Below, in pieces: positions 36,416-46,103 of a stretch of 64,000 nucleotides of DNA. This stretch comes from Candidatus Merdisoma merdipullorum (GTDB lineage Bacteria; Bacillota; Clostridia; Lachnospirales; Lachnospiraceae), in the NCBI GenBank assembly GCA_018715645.1, contig DVLE01000001.1, forward strand, positions 1 through 64,000, read 5' to 3'. How positions within the stretch are numbered: the first letter of the stretch is position 1; every line of letters starts with the position of its first letter. Below the pieces are notes generated by a model that made no database searches, was not told the DNA's origin, and worked only from the letters and a program-made list of their open reading frames with translations. Position numbers and translations under genes: made by a program.

Positions 36416-37085
36416 ATACCGTCACCAGCTTGTCTTCCAGCTCCGCCTTTCGGCGAAGCCTCTGGACGTGAATATCCACTGTCCGTGTGTCTCCCATATA
36501 ATCATATCCCCAAAGCCTCTCAAGCAAAGCATCCCTGGTAAAGACCTGCCGGGGGTGCTTCAGGAAATACAGAAGCAGCTCATATTCCTTAGGCGTCAGT
36601 TCCACTTCCCTTCCGTTTCTGCACACAAGCCTCTCCTGTTCTGATACTGTAAGTCCCTCTCCATATTCCTCCGGCCGCGTCGTCTCCCCGCTTCTGGCTT
36701 TTTCAAAACGCCTCAGAACCGTCCTCACTCTGGCTGCTACTTCCCGAAGATCGAAAGGCTTCGTCACATAATCGTCCGCCCCTGCCTCCAGACCATACAG
36801 CTTGTCTTCCACACTTCCTCTGGCTGTCAGCATCAGAATCGGTATGTTATGCTGTTCCGTCAGCATTCTGCACACATCCACACCGGCAATATCCGGAAGC
36901 ATCCAGTCCAAAACCACCATATCCGGGCGAAAGCTCTTTGCCGCTTCCAGACCACTCCCACCCGCAAATGCACAGACTACCTGAAATCCCTCTTTCTCCA
37001 GACCGTATTTCAAAATCTCCGCAATAGGTTTTTCGTCCTCAATGACAAGGATTCTTTTTTTCTCCATTTCGTTCTCTACCCTCAT
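36387..37085 (-). CDS. OmpR/PhoB-family response regulator
   Basis: ILVIEDEKPIAEIL; VVLDWMLPDIAG; GADDYVTKPFDLREVAARV; winged-helix C-terminus. Confidence 0.95.
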   Translation of the reverse strand: MRVENEMEKKRILVIEDEKPIAEILKYGLEKEGFQVVCAFAGGSGLEAAKSFRPDMVVLDWMLPDIAGVDVCRMLTEQHNIPILMLTARGSVEDKLYGLEAGADDYVTKPFDLREVAARVRTVLRRFEKARSGETTRPEEYGEGLTVSEQERLVCRNGREVELTPKEYELLLYFLKHPRQVFTRDALLERLWGYDYMGDTRTVDIHVQRLRRKAELEDKLVTVFGVGYKYVP

Positions 37086-37165
37086 ATATCCGCCTTACTC
37101 CCCGTTCCCGCTCTGCGGAATTGTCCAGATGAAGCCCGTCCTGGCAAAGGCAAATCTTCTCTGCA

Positions 37166-37204
37166 ATAAAAATATGCTATACCAATGATATAGCATATTT
37201 TTAT
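37166..37204. terminator. Strong hairpin terminator downstream of the CdaR-type regulator
   Basis: 16-bp perfect stem ATAAAAATATGCTATA / TATAGCATATTTTTAT with 7-nt loop. Confidence 0.8.
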
Positions 37205-37232
37205 CGAAGTTGTAAATAAATTGTATCAAGCT

Positions 37233-38306
37233 TTATTTTGACATGTATTTCATATAGGCATCCACCAGCATTCCTATACGAAACATCATGGCGTCCTCAA
37301 ACACTCTTATATCCAATCCCATTTTCTTTTGGATACGCTCCAGCCGATAAACCAGTGTGTTTCTGTGTGTGTAGAGCTGTCTTGCTGTTTCCGAAACATT
37401 CAGATTATTTTTAAAGAAGATTTTTATTGTATTTAAAGTCTCCTTATCCAGACTCTCCAGTTTCTGCTCTCCAAATACCTCTTTAATATACATTTCACAA
37501 AGAGACATGGGAAGCTGATAAATCAGCCGGCCAAGCCCCAGGCTTTCATAAGCACACACAGTGTTGTCCGGATAGAAAATCTCGCCTACCAAGATGGCAG
37601 TACGGGCCTCTTTATACGCCTTTGACAATTCCTTCAAATTATCAGCTGTCCTACTATACCCTATCCGCACCTGTATCATGGCTTCCGAATTAAGTAGATC
37701 TACCAAAAGCCTTGCTGTTTCCGCACCTGAGCCTTCCGTATTACCCGCGTGGCTTTCCCGGATAAACGCAATCGTTCTTTCATCCAACTCTACGATCACA
37801 TCGTTCCTGGTTTTGTCTGCAAATTCGTTTAGAATCCTTCCTAGTTCTGCACTGCGCTCATTCTGAAATTCGATCAGATATACGGTACGCTGTATTTCTA
37901 CACGGACATGTAGTCTTTTTGCCTGGATATATATATCCGTAATAAAAGCTTCATCCAGAAGCAGATTCTTAAAAAACGCTTTTTTATCCGGCCTGCTCCC
38001 ACCTGAACAAACAAGAGTTTCTATCTGCGCAGCCTCCAGCTTTCCCATAGCATAGCTGTCTCCGCCCTTAGAAATCAGAATATATCTCAGTCGCCCTTCC
38101 TCAAATATTTTGAAAAAATAATATCCCTGGAAAACTTGGCTTTCCACCTGAGAACAAATGAAATTTTCGATAATTTCTTTTGAAATTTTTTCTATATTCA
38201 ATGTGGTCGCTACAATCATTCCATTCGTGTCAAGAACACACAGTTCTGTTCTGGCAGCCGCCTTCACATGATTAAGGCTTTGCTGAATCAACCGATTTAT
38301 ACTCAT
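37233..38306 (-). CDS. CdaR/PucR-type helix-turn-helix regulator
   Basis: N-terminal diacid-recognition-like region; C-terminal FKNNLNVSETARQLYTHRNTLVYRLERIQKKMGLDIRVFEDAMMFRIGM. Confidence 0.85.
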   Translation of the reverse strand: MSINRLIQQSLNHVKAAARTELCVLDTNGMIVATTLNIEKISKEIIENFICSQVESQVFQGYYFFKIFEEGRLRYILISKGGDSYAMGKLEAAQIETLVCSGGSRPDKKAFFKNLLLDEAFITDIYIQAKRLHVRVEIQRTVYLIEFQNERSAELGRILNEFADKTRNDVIVELDERTIAFIRESHAGNTEGSGAETARLLVDLLNSEAMIQVRIGYSRTADNLKELSKAYKEARTAILVGEIFYPDNTVCAYESLGLGRLIYQLPMSLCEMYIKEVFGEQKLESLDKETLNTIKIFFKNNLNVSETARQLYTHRNTLVYRLERIQKKMGLDIRVFEDAMMFRIGMLVDAYMKYMSK

Positions 38307-38363
38307 CCGAGCCTCCTAAAAATATAGTCTGCCGTATCCGGTTGACAAGGGTTTGCCAAAAAG

Positions 38364-39785
38364 TCACACCGGGATCATTTCTCCATTTTTAAATAAAGTC
38401 AACGATTCCAAGATAGTGTTTACATAGCTTTCCCGAATCATTCCATAAACCTGTCCATTCAGCAGCACATAAACTTGCCGTGCGGGACCTTCAAAAAAAC
38501 TTATCTCGTCTTTGCTGCCGTCATGATATTCGTATTCAATACGAATAAGCAAGGCCTGTTGCTCTTTGGCTTCACTGCACAGGCTGTCCACCTCAGCCGA
38601 AATGATAATCTGATACAGCTTCTTAAATTCATCAATGCTGCAAAACTCCCCATTAAGCGTAGCCTGAAGCTCTCCCTCAGCGTCTGTTTCCAACTGTACT
38701 GTAAAAGCTTCTTCTGAGGTCTGCAAAGTTACGGCAGCTACATCTGTGATATTAGGTACCAGAATTTGTCTTCCTACAATTTCCTCCATCGTTGCATGAT
38801 ACCAGGCAGCATCCTCGGTTTGATACCGATAAACCACGTCCAGACCATCCACCATCAGATAAACATAGCCCTCCTCATCCGCCTCTGACACTGAAAACTG
38901 AATCCCATAATCTTCACCCTCACGGCTCATATAAGCCGCCTGAACAATCTTCTGGGGATCCTCAAGTCCATATACAGAAAGCTCCTCCTGTGACGGCCAG
39001 GCTTTTACCGGCTCTGCTTCCATACCAAATACAGACTGTAGAAACTGCGTCCCTTCCTCATTGTAAGAAATTTCATATTCTTCTGGAGAAATAATATGAT
39101 ATGCTGCCATATACTGCCCGTTTGTCGTCTCCCTTGCCTCCTGATAACTGACTGTAAGCGGCTTCTCCTCATCAGAATTTTTGACAGACAGATAGAGCAG
39201 AATATAATCGGCATTTTCATTTCCAGGCGTCAGCTCGCCGCTGATAAAGTATTCTTTCTCATTCAAAAACGGCTCTAAATGAAGCTCATACATAGTATAA
39301 ATCTGATCTCCATACAGAACGTATCGGCTGTCATTCGACACCCCTTGAGCTAAAGTGCCTATCCAAAGCTCCTCCGTCTTTCCATTCTCAAACACTATTT
39401 CCACATGGACTGCGTCTTCTTCATTCAATCCGTATTCTTTCAGATTGTCTTTCGCAGTTGTTACCCTCTCCTGCCCGCGCAGCAGACAAGCGTATTTGCA
39501 CAGCTCATCGATTTTCTCCTGATCTGTCGGCAGGCCTTCCAAAGACGGAATCTTCATTTGATTCTGCGCGTCTTTTTCCGCATAGAAATCCCCGGAATTT
39601 CCCTCTACAGTCACAGAAAACAACTGCTCTGTATCTTCCTCCAGCAAGATCTCTGCTGCCTGCCCTCCTGCCTCTCCTTCCGTTTCTGACTGTGTGTCCC
39701 CATCTGCAAGCAGACCTGACCACAAAAATCCCAGGCCCGCTGCTAACGCCACAGCCGCTGCAAATCCCCAAAATCGCTTTTTCAT
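38364..39785 (-). CDS. DUF4340-type membrane-anchored protein of a Gld-like ABC system
   Basis: Starts MKKRFWGFAAAVALAAGLGFLWS; repeated LEDPQKIVQ-type segments; next to the GldG-like gene. Listed start at 40061 overlaps that gene and is unlikely. Confidence 0.7.
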   Translation of the reverse strand: MKKRFWGFAAAVALAAGLGFLWSGLLADGDTQSETEGEAGGQAAEILLEEDTEQLFSVTVEGNSGDFYAEKDAQNQMKIPSLEGLPTDQEKIDELCKYACLLRGQERVTTAKDNLKEYGLNEEDAVHVEIVFENGKTEELWIGTLAQGVSNDSRYVLYGDQIYTMYELHLEPFLNEKEYFISGELTPGNENADYILLYLSVKNSDEEKPLTVSYQEARETTNGQYMAAYHIISPEEYEISYNEEGTQFLQSVFGMEAEPVKAWPSQEELSVYGLEDPQKIVQAAYMSREGEDYGIQFSVSEADEEGYVYLMVDGLDVVYRYQTEDAAWYHATMEEIVGRQILVPNITDVAAVTLQTSEEAFTVQLETDAEGELQATLNGEFCSIDEFKKLYQIIISAEVDSLCSEAKEQQALLIRIEYEYHDGSKDEISFFEGPARQVYVLLNGQVYGMIRESYVNTILESLTLFKNGEMIPV

Positions 39786-39811
39786 CTTCTTTTCTTCCTC
39801 TTCTTTTACAC

Positions 39812-41896
39812 TCAGCGTCTGCGCCGTATAATCCATACCGCAACACCTGCGATAAGGATAGCTGCCGGCAGAACTGCCGCAAATATAACTGCTCTGCTGT
39901 AAATCTGCTCTACATTCAGACTGTGTCTGGCCGATGAAAAATCTTTGGCCGCAATCTGTATTGCCGCCTCCCTGCCTGTAAGCTGATTCATTATCCCAAG
40001 CAGATATTCTGCATTGGAAAATGTCTGGTCTGTAAGCAGCGTGGAAGAAAATGCATAGCAAGAACCCGACAGAAGCACTGAAGAACTGTTTGTCTCTGTT
40101 CCATAATTTGTGTGCGTGGAAAGAAGCATCGTATAGATCTCCTGCTCCGATTCCGTAAGATTGCCTTCCTCATCCATAACTGCCGCTGTATCGGCAAGAC
40201 CTAGGAGCGGGGTCACCTGATAGCCAGAAGGCGTATCCGTAATGCCTAAAGGAGAAGTCAGCGCCATGATCAATGGATTGTCCGAATCCGCAAGTCCTCC
40301 CGCATATTCTTCCTCCTGATATTCCGCAACCGGATAATAGGGGTAATAATAATAGTTCCCCGTCTCCGTTTCCACTGCCACACCTTCTCCCAAAGTCATT
40401 CCCCATTCCTGAAGGAACAGCTTCATATTGGGAAGCTCGCCCGCATTGGCGTCTGCGAAAACAAGCAGGTTTTTTCCCTGTTTTCCTCCGTTGTTCAACC
40501 AAGTATCCAGTTTTTCCAGAATGTCTTCACCCAAGTCACTCTGAAGTCCATATAAGATTGCTACCTCCGCCTGCGGATCGATCTCCTCTGTGATAAGCGA
40601 CTGCTGTTCTATCAAAAAACCATTGTTTTCCAGAAGATTTACAAAAGATTCTGCCGAAATATCCGAATATCCTGTCAGAACCGTAACCGTAATCAAATCG
40701 TCTGTCGATACAGATAATACTGCATTGGTAAGCTGCTGCTCCGCCTCTGATGCCGCTATTGTTGTCGCGGAACTGTAGGAGGTATAATTCAGGGACGTCT
40801 CTGTTTGAAGCATATCGTAAAGATTCAGTATCCGAATGCGATCTCCACAGCTTACAATCACATCATTTTCTTCTAGCTCATATTCCGAATACTGCGCCAC
40901 AAAAGTGGGATGCAAAGTCAGATTTACATAATCTACTGTAATAAAATCGTATTCATCATAGTTTTCAAGCGTTTGATAAAGCTGAAGCAGATAGGTATTT
41001 CCCGCCGCCAGCGATTCCTCTTCCGCCAGAACATGAATCTCCACTTCTCGATCCAGGGTTCTCAAAAATTCTGCTGATTCCTCCGAAAGTCCGTACATCC
41101 GATTCTCGGTCAGGTCCAACGCCAGCCCTTTTCTGTCAGAAACCTCTCCAACAATCGCATTTAAAATCAAAAGGACGGCAATTACAGGTACAGAAAACAG
41201 AACACTTCTTCGCTTAAGCACCTGAGCCGTCACAAATACAAACAGCACACAGATCGTTGCAAAAAACCACAAATCTGACAGACGCAGGATTCCTGCGGTA
41301 AACCCGTAATAGCTGTTATAAAAGGAAAAGCGATACAAAACTGTCCGGATAAACTCTATCGGTATTGCACTTGCCAGCGTGTTGATAAGTAATACAAATA
41401 TCATCACGGCGAAGCCGCCAATCGCGGCCACTATTTGATTTTCTGTCAAGGCGGAAACAAGCATACAGATAGCAATACAGGCCATTCCTGTCAATGTGAG
41501 TCCCAAAAGATTTCCAAAAAATATACTCCAGTTGATTGGGGCATATTTCTCCAAAGAAGCTGCCTGAAGGAACACAAAAAAGAGTCCCATAATGTACACT
41601 GCACATGCCGCCAGATATTTTCCCAATATGATTTCGACAATCCTGACCGGAGCCGAAAACAGCAATTTTTCTGTTCCTTGTTTTCTTTCCTCGCTCATAA
41701 GCCGCATCGTCAGGACCGGCGTCAGCAAAAGAGTCACTGTAAACAAAAAAGAAAACTCCATGCCAATCTCAGCGCTGCCCTGAAATAAAAGCATTACATA
41801 ATAGACGGCGGAAAGAACAGCCATAGCCGTCAGATACACATAAGCAATCGGCGTAATAAAATAGCCCTGTATTTCTCTCTTAAAAATTGCCCACAT
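39812..41896 (-). CDS. fused ABC-2 permease (GldF-like) and GldG-like protein
   Basis: N-terminal six-TM ABC-2 permease MWAIFKREIQGYFITPIAYVYL...; C-terminal GldG-type region and final TM. Confidence 0.85.
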   Translation of the reverse strand: MWAIFKREIQGYFITPIAYVYLTAMAVLSAVYYVMLLFQGSAEIGMEFSFLFTVTLLLTPVLTMRLMSEERKQGTEKLLFSAPVRIVEIILGKYLAACAVYIMGLFFVFLQAASLEKYAPINWSIFFGNLLGLTLTGMACIAICMLVSALTENQIVAAIGGFAVMIFVLLINTLASAIPIEFIRTVLYRFSFYNSYYGFTAGILRLSDLWFFATICVLFVFVTAQVLKRRSVLFSVPVIAVLLILNAIVGEVSDRKGLALDLTENRMYGLSEESAEFLRTLDREVEIHVLAEEESLAAGNTYLLQLYQTLENYDEYDFITVDYVNLTLHPTFVAQYSEYELEENDVIVSCGDRIRILNLYDMLQTETSLNYTSYSSATTIAASEAEQQLTNAVLSVSTDDLITVTVLTGYSDISAESFVNLLENNGFLIEQQSLITEEIDPQAEVAILYGLQSDLGEDILEKLDTWLNNGGKQGKNLLVFADANAGELPNMKLFLQEWGMTLGEGVAVETETGNYYYYPYYPVAEYQEEEYAGGLADSDNPLIMALTSPLGITDTPSGYQVTPLLGLADTAAVMDEEGNLTESEQEIYTMLLSTHTNYGTETNSSSVLLSGSCYAFSSTLLTDQTFSNAEYLLGIMNQLTGREAAIQIAAKDFSSARHSLNVEQIYSRAVIFAAVLPAAILIAGVAVWIIRRRR

Positions 41897-41914
41897 AGAA
41901 ATGCCTCCCGTCTC

Positions 41915-42844
41915 TCAAGCCTCATCTGTAAGCTGCAGAAAAACATTCTCAAGTGTCATCTCCAGGGGAATCAGATACAGCAAAGAACAGCTTCTTTCTG
42001 TCAGCCTGCGCGATATTTCCCGTCGTATATCTTTTCCCTGTTCTGCGTCCACCAGGAAATCATAGCTTCCTGCTTCCTGCATTCCCAGACATTTGACCTT
42101 TGCCACTCCCGGAATACCGGATAAGACCGTCTCAATTCTGTCTTTTTTCCCTTCCGCCCGTACCTTCAGCTCTGTCCCTGCTCGGTATTTCATCAGATTT
42201 TCCGGCGTATCATCCGCTGCGATATGTCCCTCATTCAACACTACAATTCTATCGCATACATACTGAATCTCTGTGAGGATATGGGAAGACAAAAGCATGG
42301 TATGCGTTTTTTTCAAACGCCCAATCAGTTCTCTCACTTCGACAACCTGCTGCGGATCCAGCCCTACCGTCGGCTCATCCAGAATCAGTACATCGGGATT
42401 TCCTATCATAGCCTGTGCGATTCCCAGTCTTTGGCGGTATCCCTTCGACAAATTCCGAATCAACCGCCCCCTCACCTCGGAGATGCCAGTCTGTTCACAT
42501 ACTTCCTTAATATGATTGTCACGGGTAAGCCTGCATCTTTTCAAGTCATATACAAACCGCAGATAATTGTTAACACTCATCTCCGGATATACTGGAGGAA
42601 GCTCTGGCAGATAACCTATCTTTGACTTTGCTGTGAGCGGTTTTTCCGCGATGTCGTATCCGTCCACCGCAACTGTACCCTCCGTCGCCGTCAGGTTCCC
42701 CGTAATAATATTCATGATTGTCGACTTTCCGGCTCCGTTCTTTCCCAAAAGTCCAAGGACCTCGCCCTTCCCAATCTCAAAGCTTACATGATCCAACACT
42801 TTTTTGTTTCCATATTGTTTGACAAGCTCTCTGACCTGAATCAC
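41915..42844 (-). CDS. ABC transporter ATP-binding protein (GldA-like)
   Basis: GLLGKNGAGKSTIMNIITG; LSKGYRQRLGIAQAMIGNPDVLILDEPTVGLDP. Confidence 0.93.
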   Translation of the reverse strand: MIQVRELVKQYGNKKVLDHVSFEIGKGEVLGLLGKNGAGKSTIMNIITGNLTATEGTVAVDGYDIAEKPLTAKSKIGYLPELPPVYPEMSVNNYLRFVYDLKRCRLTRDNHIKEVCEQTGISEVRGRLIRNLSKGYRQRLGIAQAMIGNPDVLILDEPTVGLDPQQVVEVRELIGRLKKTHTMLLSSHILTEIQYVCDRIVVLNEGHIAADDTPENLMKYRAGTELKVRAEGKKDRIETVLSGIPGVAKVKCLGMQEAGSYDFLVDAEQGKDIRREISRRLTERSCSLLYLIPLEMTLENVFLQLTDEA

Positions 42845-42856
42845 TGTATATCCTCC

Positions 42857-43519
42857 TTAATCTGCCTTCTGTTCCTTCGGAAGCTCCCAGTTTCCCCTCT
42901 TTTCTCTTTCTTCCGAATCCACATATCTCACAAAAACTCGTTCCGTTAAAAAAGAAGCCGCCAGTGCCGCCGCTCCCGGCAGTATCAATGCAAGTACAGG
43001 CATGACAAAGATGATAAGCAACGACACCCCATACAAAACAACGAGAACTGCAGTGGTTACCCAGTGTCTGACAGAAATATAAAAAGCTGTCCGAATCAAT
43101 ACCGTATTTTTCATGGTAAACCGGGACAGCAGGGGAAATATCCAGGGGAGGGTAAGCAGCAGCGGAAGGATAAGCATCCGGGCCATAATCCAGTAGATTA
43201 TGGACAGCCCCTGTTCCGGATCCAGGGAATTAGAAAATGTCAGACATATAAAAGTGGCTGCCAGATACAGCAGAAAAACTATATTCAGGAAAAATCCCTG
43301 ACGGAGATTCGTGCGGAAGGAATGAAAAAATTCCTTCCGCGCAGTGCCATACTCACTCCGTATACTTTTTACAGAAGCGTAGTAGACTGCCGCCCATGCG
43401 GGACATGCCAACAAAACCGTCACCGACAGCAGGCTTCCGAAAAAGCTTATAATAATCAAATCTCCCACCTTACCCATAAAACTGCTGAAACCACTTTCCG
43501 GATCAAAAAGTCCACCCAT
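42857..43519 (-). CDS. YesL-family (DUF624) membrane protein
   Basis: MGGLFDPESGFSSFMGKVGDLIIISFFGSLLSVTV..., multi-TM. Confidence 0.75.
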   Translation of the reverse strand: MGGLFDPESGFSSFMGKVGDLIIISFFGSLLSVTVLLACPAWAAVYYASVKSIRSEYGTARKEFFHSFRTNLRQGFFLNIVFLLYLAATFICLTFSNSLDPEQGLSIIYWIMARMLILPLLLTLPWIFPLLSRFTMKNTVLIRTAFYISVRHWVTTAVLVVLYGVSLLIIFVMPVLALILPGAAALAASFLTERVFVRYVDSEEREKRGNWELPKEQKAD

Positions 43520-43536
43520 ATATTCGTTTCTTCCTC

Positions 43537-46017
43537 CTACACTCCCAGCCTGGAACGTCGAAGCAATTCTTCGTTCGTCATATCCTTTACCGGCTTGTAT
43601 CCCGGCAGAGGACGGATATTTTCATGAATAGCGTCTATCAGCCACTGTGCCTGAGGCGCATATTCCTGATCGTATTCAAAAGCCGGCGTAATCCAGTTTC
43701 GCGCTCCAACTACAATCGGCGGACCATCCAGATAATCAAAGGCCAATCTTGTGACATTGGCGGCAATATCATTCAAAAAGCTGCCTCGCGTCACTGCGTC
43801 TCCCATTAAAAGCAGACGCCCTGTCTTTTTTACGGAAGCCACCAGCTTGTCATAATTGAACGGTACCAGGCTTCTGGCATCTATAATTTCTGCCGAAAAG
43901 GCAAACTCCTTCTCCAGCCTTTCAGCCGCTTCCATAGCCCGATAGAGAACCGCGCCTACTGTCAATATCGTGACATTGCTTCCCTCCCGTTTTATATCAG
44001 GCTCTCCAATGGGGATTTCATAATATCCTTCCGGCACCCCGTCCCTGTAAAACTCCTCCCCCTTATCATAGATTCTCTGACACTCAAAAAACACAACGGG
44101 ATCCGTTCCAGCCAGCGCACTATTCATCAATCCTTTTGCGTCATAGGGTGTGGCAGGCATCACCACCTGTAATCCCGGAATATGCGCCACCAGCGATGCC
44201 GGATCCTGCGAATGCTGCGCTCCATATTTTGAACCTATGGTTGCCCGTAAAATCACAGGTATTCGCAAAGCTCCTCCGCTCATGGCCTGCCATTTTGCCA
44301 TCTGATTAAAAATTTCATCTCCGGCACAGCCAAGGAAATCCGCAAACATCAGCTCGACGACAGCTCTCCCTCCGGCCATGGCATAGCCTACGGCAGAACC
44401 CACAATAGCGCTTTCAGAGATAGGCGCGTTGAACATTCTATGATAAGGCAAAGCTTCTGTAAGGCCTCTGTATACACCATAAGATCCTCCCCAGTCTCGC
44501 ACATCCTCCGCATAGGATACCATCGTAGGATCTTTCTGAAACCGATACAAAATCGCTTCAAATAGCGCATCACGAATCTGCATCACCTGCATTTTGGGCA
44601 ACTCTTTCCCATTTGCATCCAGAGCAAATCTGGCTCTTTTTTTTATCTGCGCTATCCTCGGATTATCCTGCAGTTCATAAACTTCTGCTGGTCGATCATC
44701 GAACGCCTCCACATGTTCTCTGGAAAATATTACATTCTCCACATATCCAGGATTTTTTTCAAAATCTGCAAGAGGACTGAGAGCGGGATCCGAAGCAAGC
44801 AAAAAGATCTCCTCGTTCTGACGTTCAATTTGGCTGCGTATCGCAGACAGTTCTTTCTCATTCAGAATCCCTGCTTGTTTCAGTTCTTTTCCGTACGCCG
44901 CCAGGGAATCCTGCGCTTCCCATGCTTCCAACTCCTCCTTCGTTCTGTAGGAAGGATTCGCATCAGAAGTGGAATGTCCGGTCAGTCGATAGGTCATAAC
45001 CTCCAAAAGAACCGGACCTCCCTCCTCCTCTATGATTTTCTTTTTCCGCCTGTAAGCATCGATCACAGCCAGAGGCTTATATCCATCCACCCGCTCGGCA
45101 TGAAGCTGGCTTGGCGCCACCCCTGCTCCAAAGCGAGCCGCCTGCTTATAGGCCATTGTTTCGCCGCAGGTCTGCCCGCCCATTCCGTAATGATTATTTG
45201 CAATATTGAACAGAATTGGGAGTCCGCCTTTGTTGTAGCCTTCCTCCCACAGTTCTTGGTACTGATCCATGGCAGAAAAGTTGATGCTTTCCCATACTGG
45301 GCCTCTCCCCAAAGAACCATCGCCTAAATTGGCTATCACCATTCCTCTTTTCTGGTTGCACTTTTTATAAAGAGCGGCTCCCGTGGCCGTACATGCGGAG
45401 GCTCCTACAATTGCATTGTTCGGATAGATTCCAAAAGGAACGAAAAATACATGCATGGAACCTCCAAGCCCATGTCCGAATCCCAGCTCCTTTGCAAATA
45501 TTTCCGCCATGACTCCATACAGAAAAAACTTCTCGGCCAGTTTGCGTATATCTTCACTTCCGTATCTCTCTTTTATAAGCCGATACTGAGCTCCCTGATG
45601 GTAATTTTCCATAATGCGGAGCAGCTGTTCCTCTGAGAGCTTTCGGATTGCAGAAAGTCCCTTGGCCAAAACTTCATGATGTCCCCGATGGCTCCCAAAA
45701 ATAAAATCCTGTTCATCCAGCAGGAAGGCCTCTCCCACCGCATAAGCTTCCTCGCCAATCGACAGGTGGGCGGGGCCGGTATAGGTAAAAGTATGATCCT
45801 TGTAGCTGCCAAGCAGCTTTATGGAATGAAGCATTTTCTCAAAGGTCCGAATCAGGTACATATCATAATAGATGTGAACCAGTTCCTCCTTCGTATAATT
45901 TCCCTCCTGATATTCCTCCTGAACCGTCTTCTGATAGACATTCATGGGAATATCCTGAAATACAATTTTTCCCGGCGCACGCACCTCATCCGGATTGACA
46001 AATATGCTTTTCGGCAA
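43537..46017 (-). CDS. fused alpha+beta dehydrogenase E1 component (thiamine pyrophosphate-dependent)
   Basis: NLGDGSLGRGPVWESINFSAM...NIANNHYGMGG (TPP motif), RLTGHSTSDAN, then beta-type YAEDVRDWGGSYGVYRGL...MFADFLGCAGDEIFNQMAKWQAMSGG. Confidence 0.9.
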   Translation of the reverse strand: MPKSIFVNPDEVRAPGKIVFQDIPMNVYQKTVQEEYQEGNYTKEELVHIYYDMYLIRTFEKMLHSIKLLGSYKDHTFTYTGPAHLSIGEEAYAVGEAFLLDEQDFIFGSHRGHHEVLAKGLSAIRKLSEEQLLRIMENYHQGAQYRLIKERYGSEDIRKLAEKFFLYGVMAEIFAKELGFGHGLGGSMHVFFVPFGIYPNNAIVGASACTATGAALYKKCNQKRGMVIANLGDGSLGRGPVWESINFSAMDQYQELWEEGYNKGGLPILFNIANNHYGMGGQTCGETMAYKQAARFGAGVAPSQLHAERVDGYKPLAVIDAYRRKKKIIEEEGGPVLLEVMTYRLTGHSTSDANPSYRTKEELEAWEAQDSLAAYGKELKQAGILNEKELSAIRSQIERQNEEIFLLASDPALSPLADFEKNPGYVENVIFSREHVEAFDDRPAEVYELQDNPRIAQIKKRARFALDANGKELPKMQVMQIRDALFEAILYRFQKDPTMVSYAEDVRDWGGSYGVYRGLTEALPYHRMFNAPISESAIVGSAVGYAMAGGRAVVELMFADFLGCAGDEIFNQMAKWQAMSGGALRIPVILRATIGSKYGAQHSQDPASLVAHIPGLQVVMPATPYDAKGLMNSALAGTDPVVFFECQRIYDKGEEFYRDGVPEGYYEIPIGEPDIKREGSNVTILTVGAVLYRAMEAAERLEKEFAFSAEIIDARSLVPFNYDKLVASVKKTGRLLLMGDAVTRGSFLNDIAANVTRLAFDYLDGPPIVVGARNWITPAFEYDQEYAPQAQWLIDAIHENIRPLPGYKPVKDMTNEELLRRSRLGV

Positions 46018-46103
46018 CGAGACCGCCTCCTTATGCTGTAGTTCTGCCGTATATTTAAGTAAGTTTTCAGTAAAGGGCCATATTTTCAGCCAGACGTTTC
46101 ATT

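Noticed and set aside
38364-40061. Extended start of the DUF4340-type ORF
   Set aside because: The extra 92 codons overlap the GldG-like gene; MKKRFWGFAAAVALAAG at 39785 is a proper signal-anchor start.
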